A stretch of 8,783 bases of DNA from an uncultured Eubacteriales bacterium (GTDB lineage Bacteria; Bacillota; Clostridia; Oscillospirales; Oscillospiraceae), in assembly GCA_900554705.1 (NCBI GenBank), contig USIH01000091.1, positions 1 to 8,783 of the forward strand. The letters are read 5' to 3'. The notes beneath the pieces were generated by a model that was not told the DNA's origin, did no database searches, and was given only the letters and a program-made list of their open reading frames with translations. Numbering within the stretch: the first letter of the stretch is position 1; every line of letters starts with the position of its first letter. Positions 8,782 to 8,783 of this stretch are shown one piece after another. Both the position numbers and the translations under genes were made by a program.

Positions 8782-8783
8782 GG

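Larger units (their letters stand above)
8345..8783. other. Non-coding region upstream of the atp operon
   Basis: This roughly 440-nt stretch has no convincing protein gene. The longest frame, on the complement at 8441-8671 (76 codons), lacks a Shine-Dalgarno, uses AGG, AGA, ATA, CTA and TTA codons that its neighbours avoid, and resembles nothing I recognise. What the stretch does hold is secondary structure: several inverted repeats between 8498 and 8705, a GC-rich palindrome at 8715-8729 and a terminator hairpin at 8743-8781. Positions 8383-8490 show only minor repeats (CAAAA/TTTTG at 8454-8467, and CGGTTT/AAACCG at 8444-8449 and 8490-8495). Confidence 0.6.

Overview
This window looks like a chromosomal segment from a GC-rich, anaerobic Gram-positive bacterium of the Clostridia, most likely an Oscillospiraceae/Ruminococcaceae-type gut organism. 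The evidence is a Clostridia-style ATP synthase operon headed by atpZ and atpI, strong AGGAGG-type ribosome binding sites, a classic TTGCTT-N17-TATAAT promoter, and the character of the encoded proteins. The exact taxon is inferred, not proven.

Layout. Positions 1-1292 (+ strand) hold the 3' part of a Sir2-family NAD-dependent deacylase, joined by an ATGA stop/start overlap to trmO, a tRNA m6t6A37 methyltransferase. Positions 1297-1350 hold a strong hairpin between two convergent stop codons, probably a shared two-way terminator. Positions 1349-8279 (- strand) carry a complete F1Fo ATP synthase operon, transcribed right to left as atpZ-atpI-atpB(a)-atpE(c)-atpF(b)-atpH(delta)-atpA(alpha)-atpG(gamma)-atpD(beta)-atpC(epsilon). 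Genes are packed with overlaps or gaps of 3-31 nt. The operon promoter lies at 8316-8344. Positions 8345-8783 contain no convincing gene but hold several nested inverted repeats that may encode a structured RNA on the + strand, a GC-rich palindrome and a terminator hairpin.

How the genes work together. AtpB, AtpE and AtpF make the membrane ion channel and rotor, AtpH and AtpF the stator, and AtpA, AtpD, AtpG and AtpC the catalytic head and central stalk. AtpI and AtpZ are small membrane proteins associated with rotor assembly and, in some bacteria, Mg2+/Ca2+ supply. The c subunit carries Glu in both helices (PxxxE in helix 1, EST in helix 2), the two-carboxylate ion site known from Na+-driven rotors, so this enzyme is probably coupled to sodium rather than protons.

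Most of the window is ordinary core metabolism. The parts most worth a second look are the Na+-type c subunit, a perfect 8-bp palindrome centred on the -10 box of the atp promoter, and the structured 8498-8705 region upstream. No mobile element, CRISPR array, tRNA or rRNA was seen.
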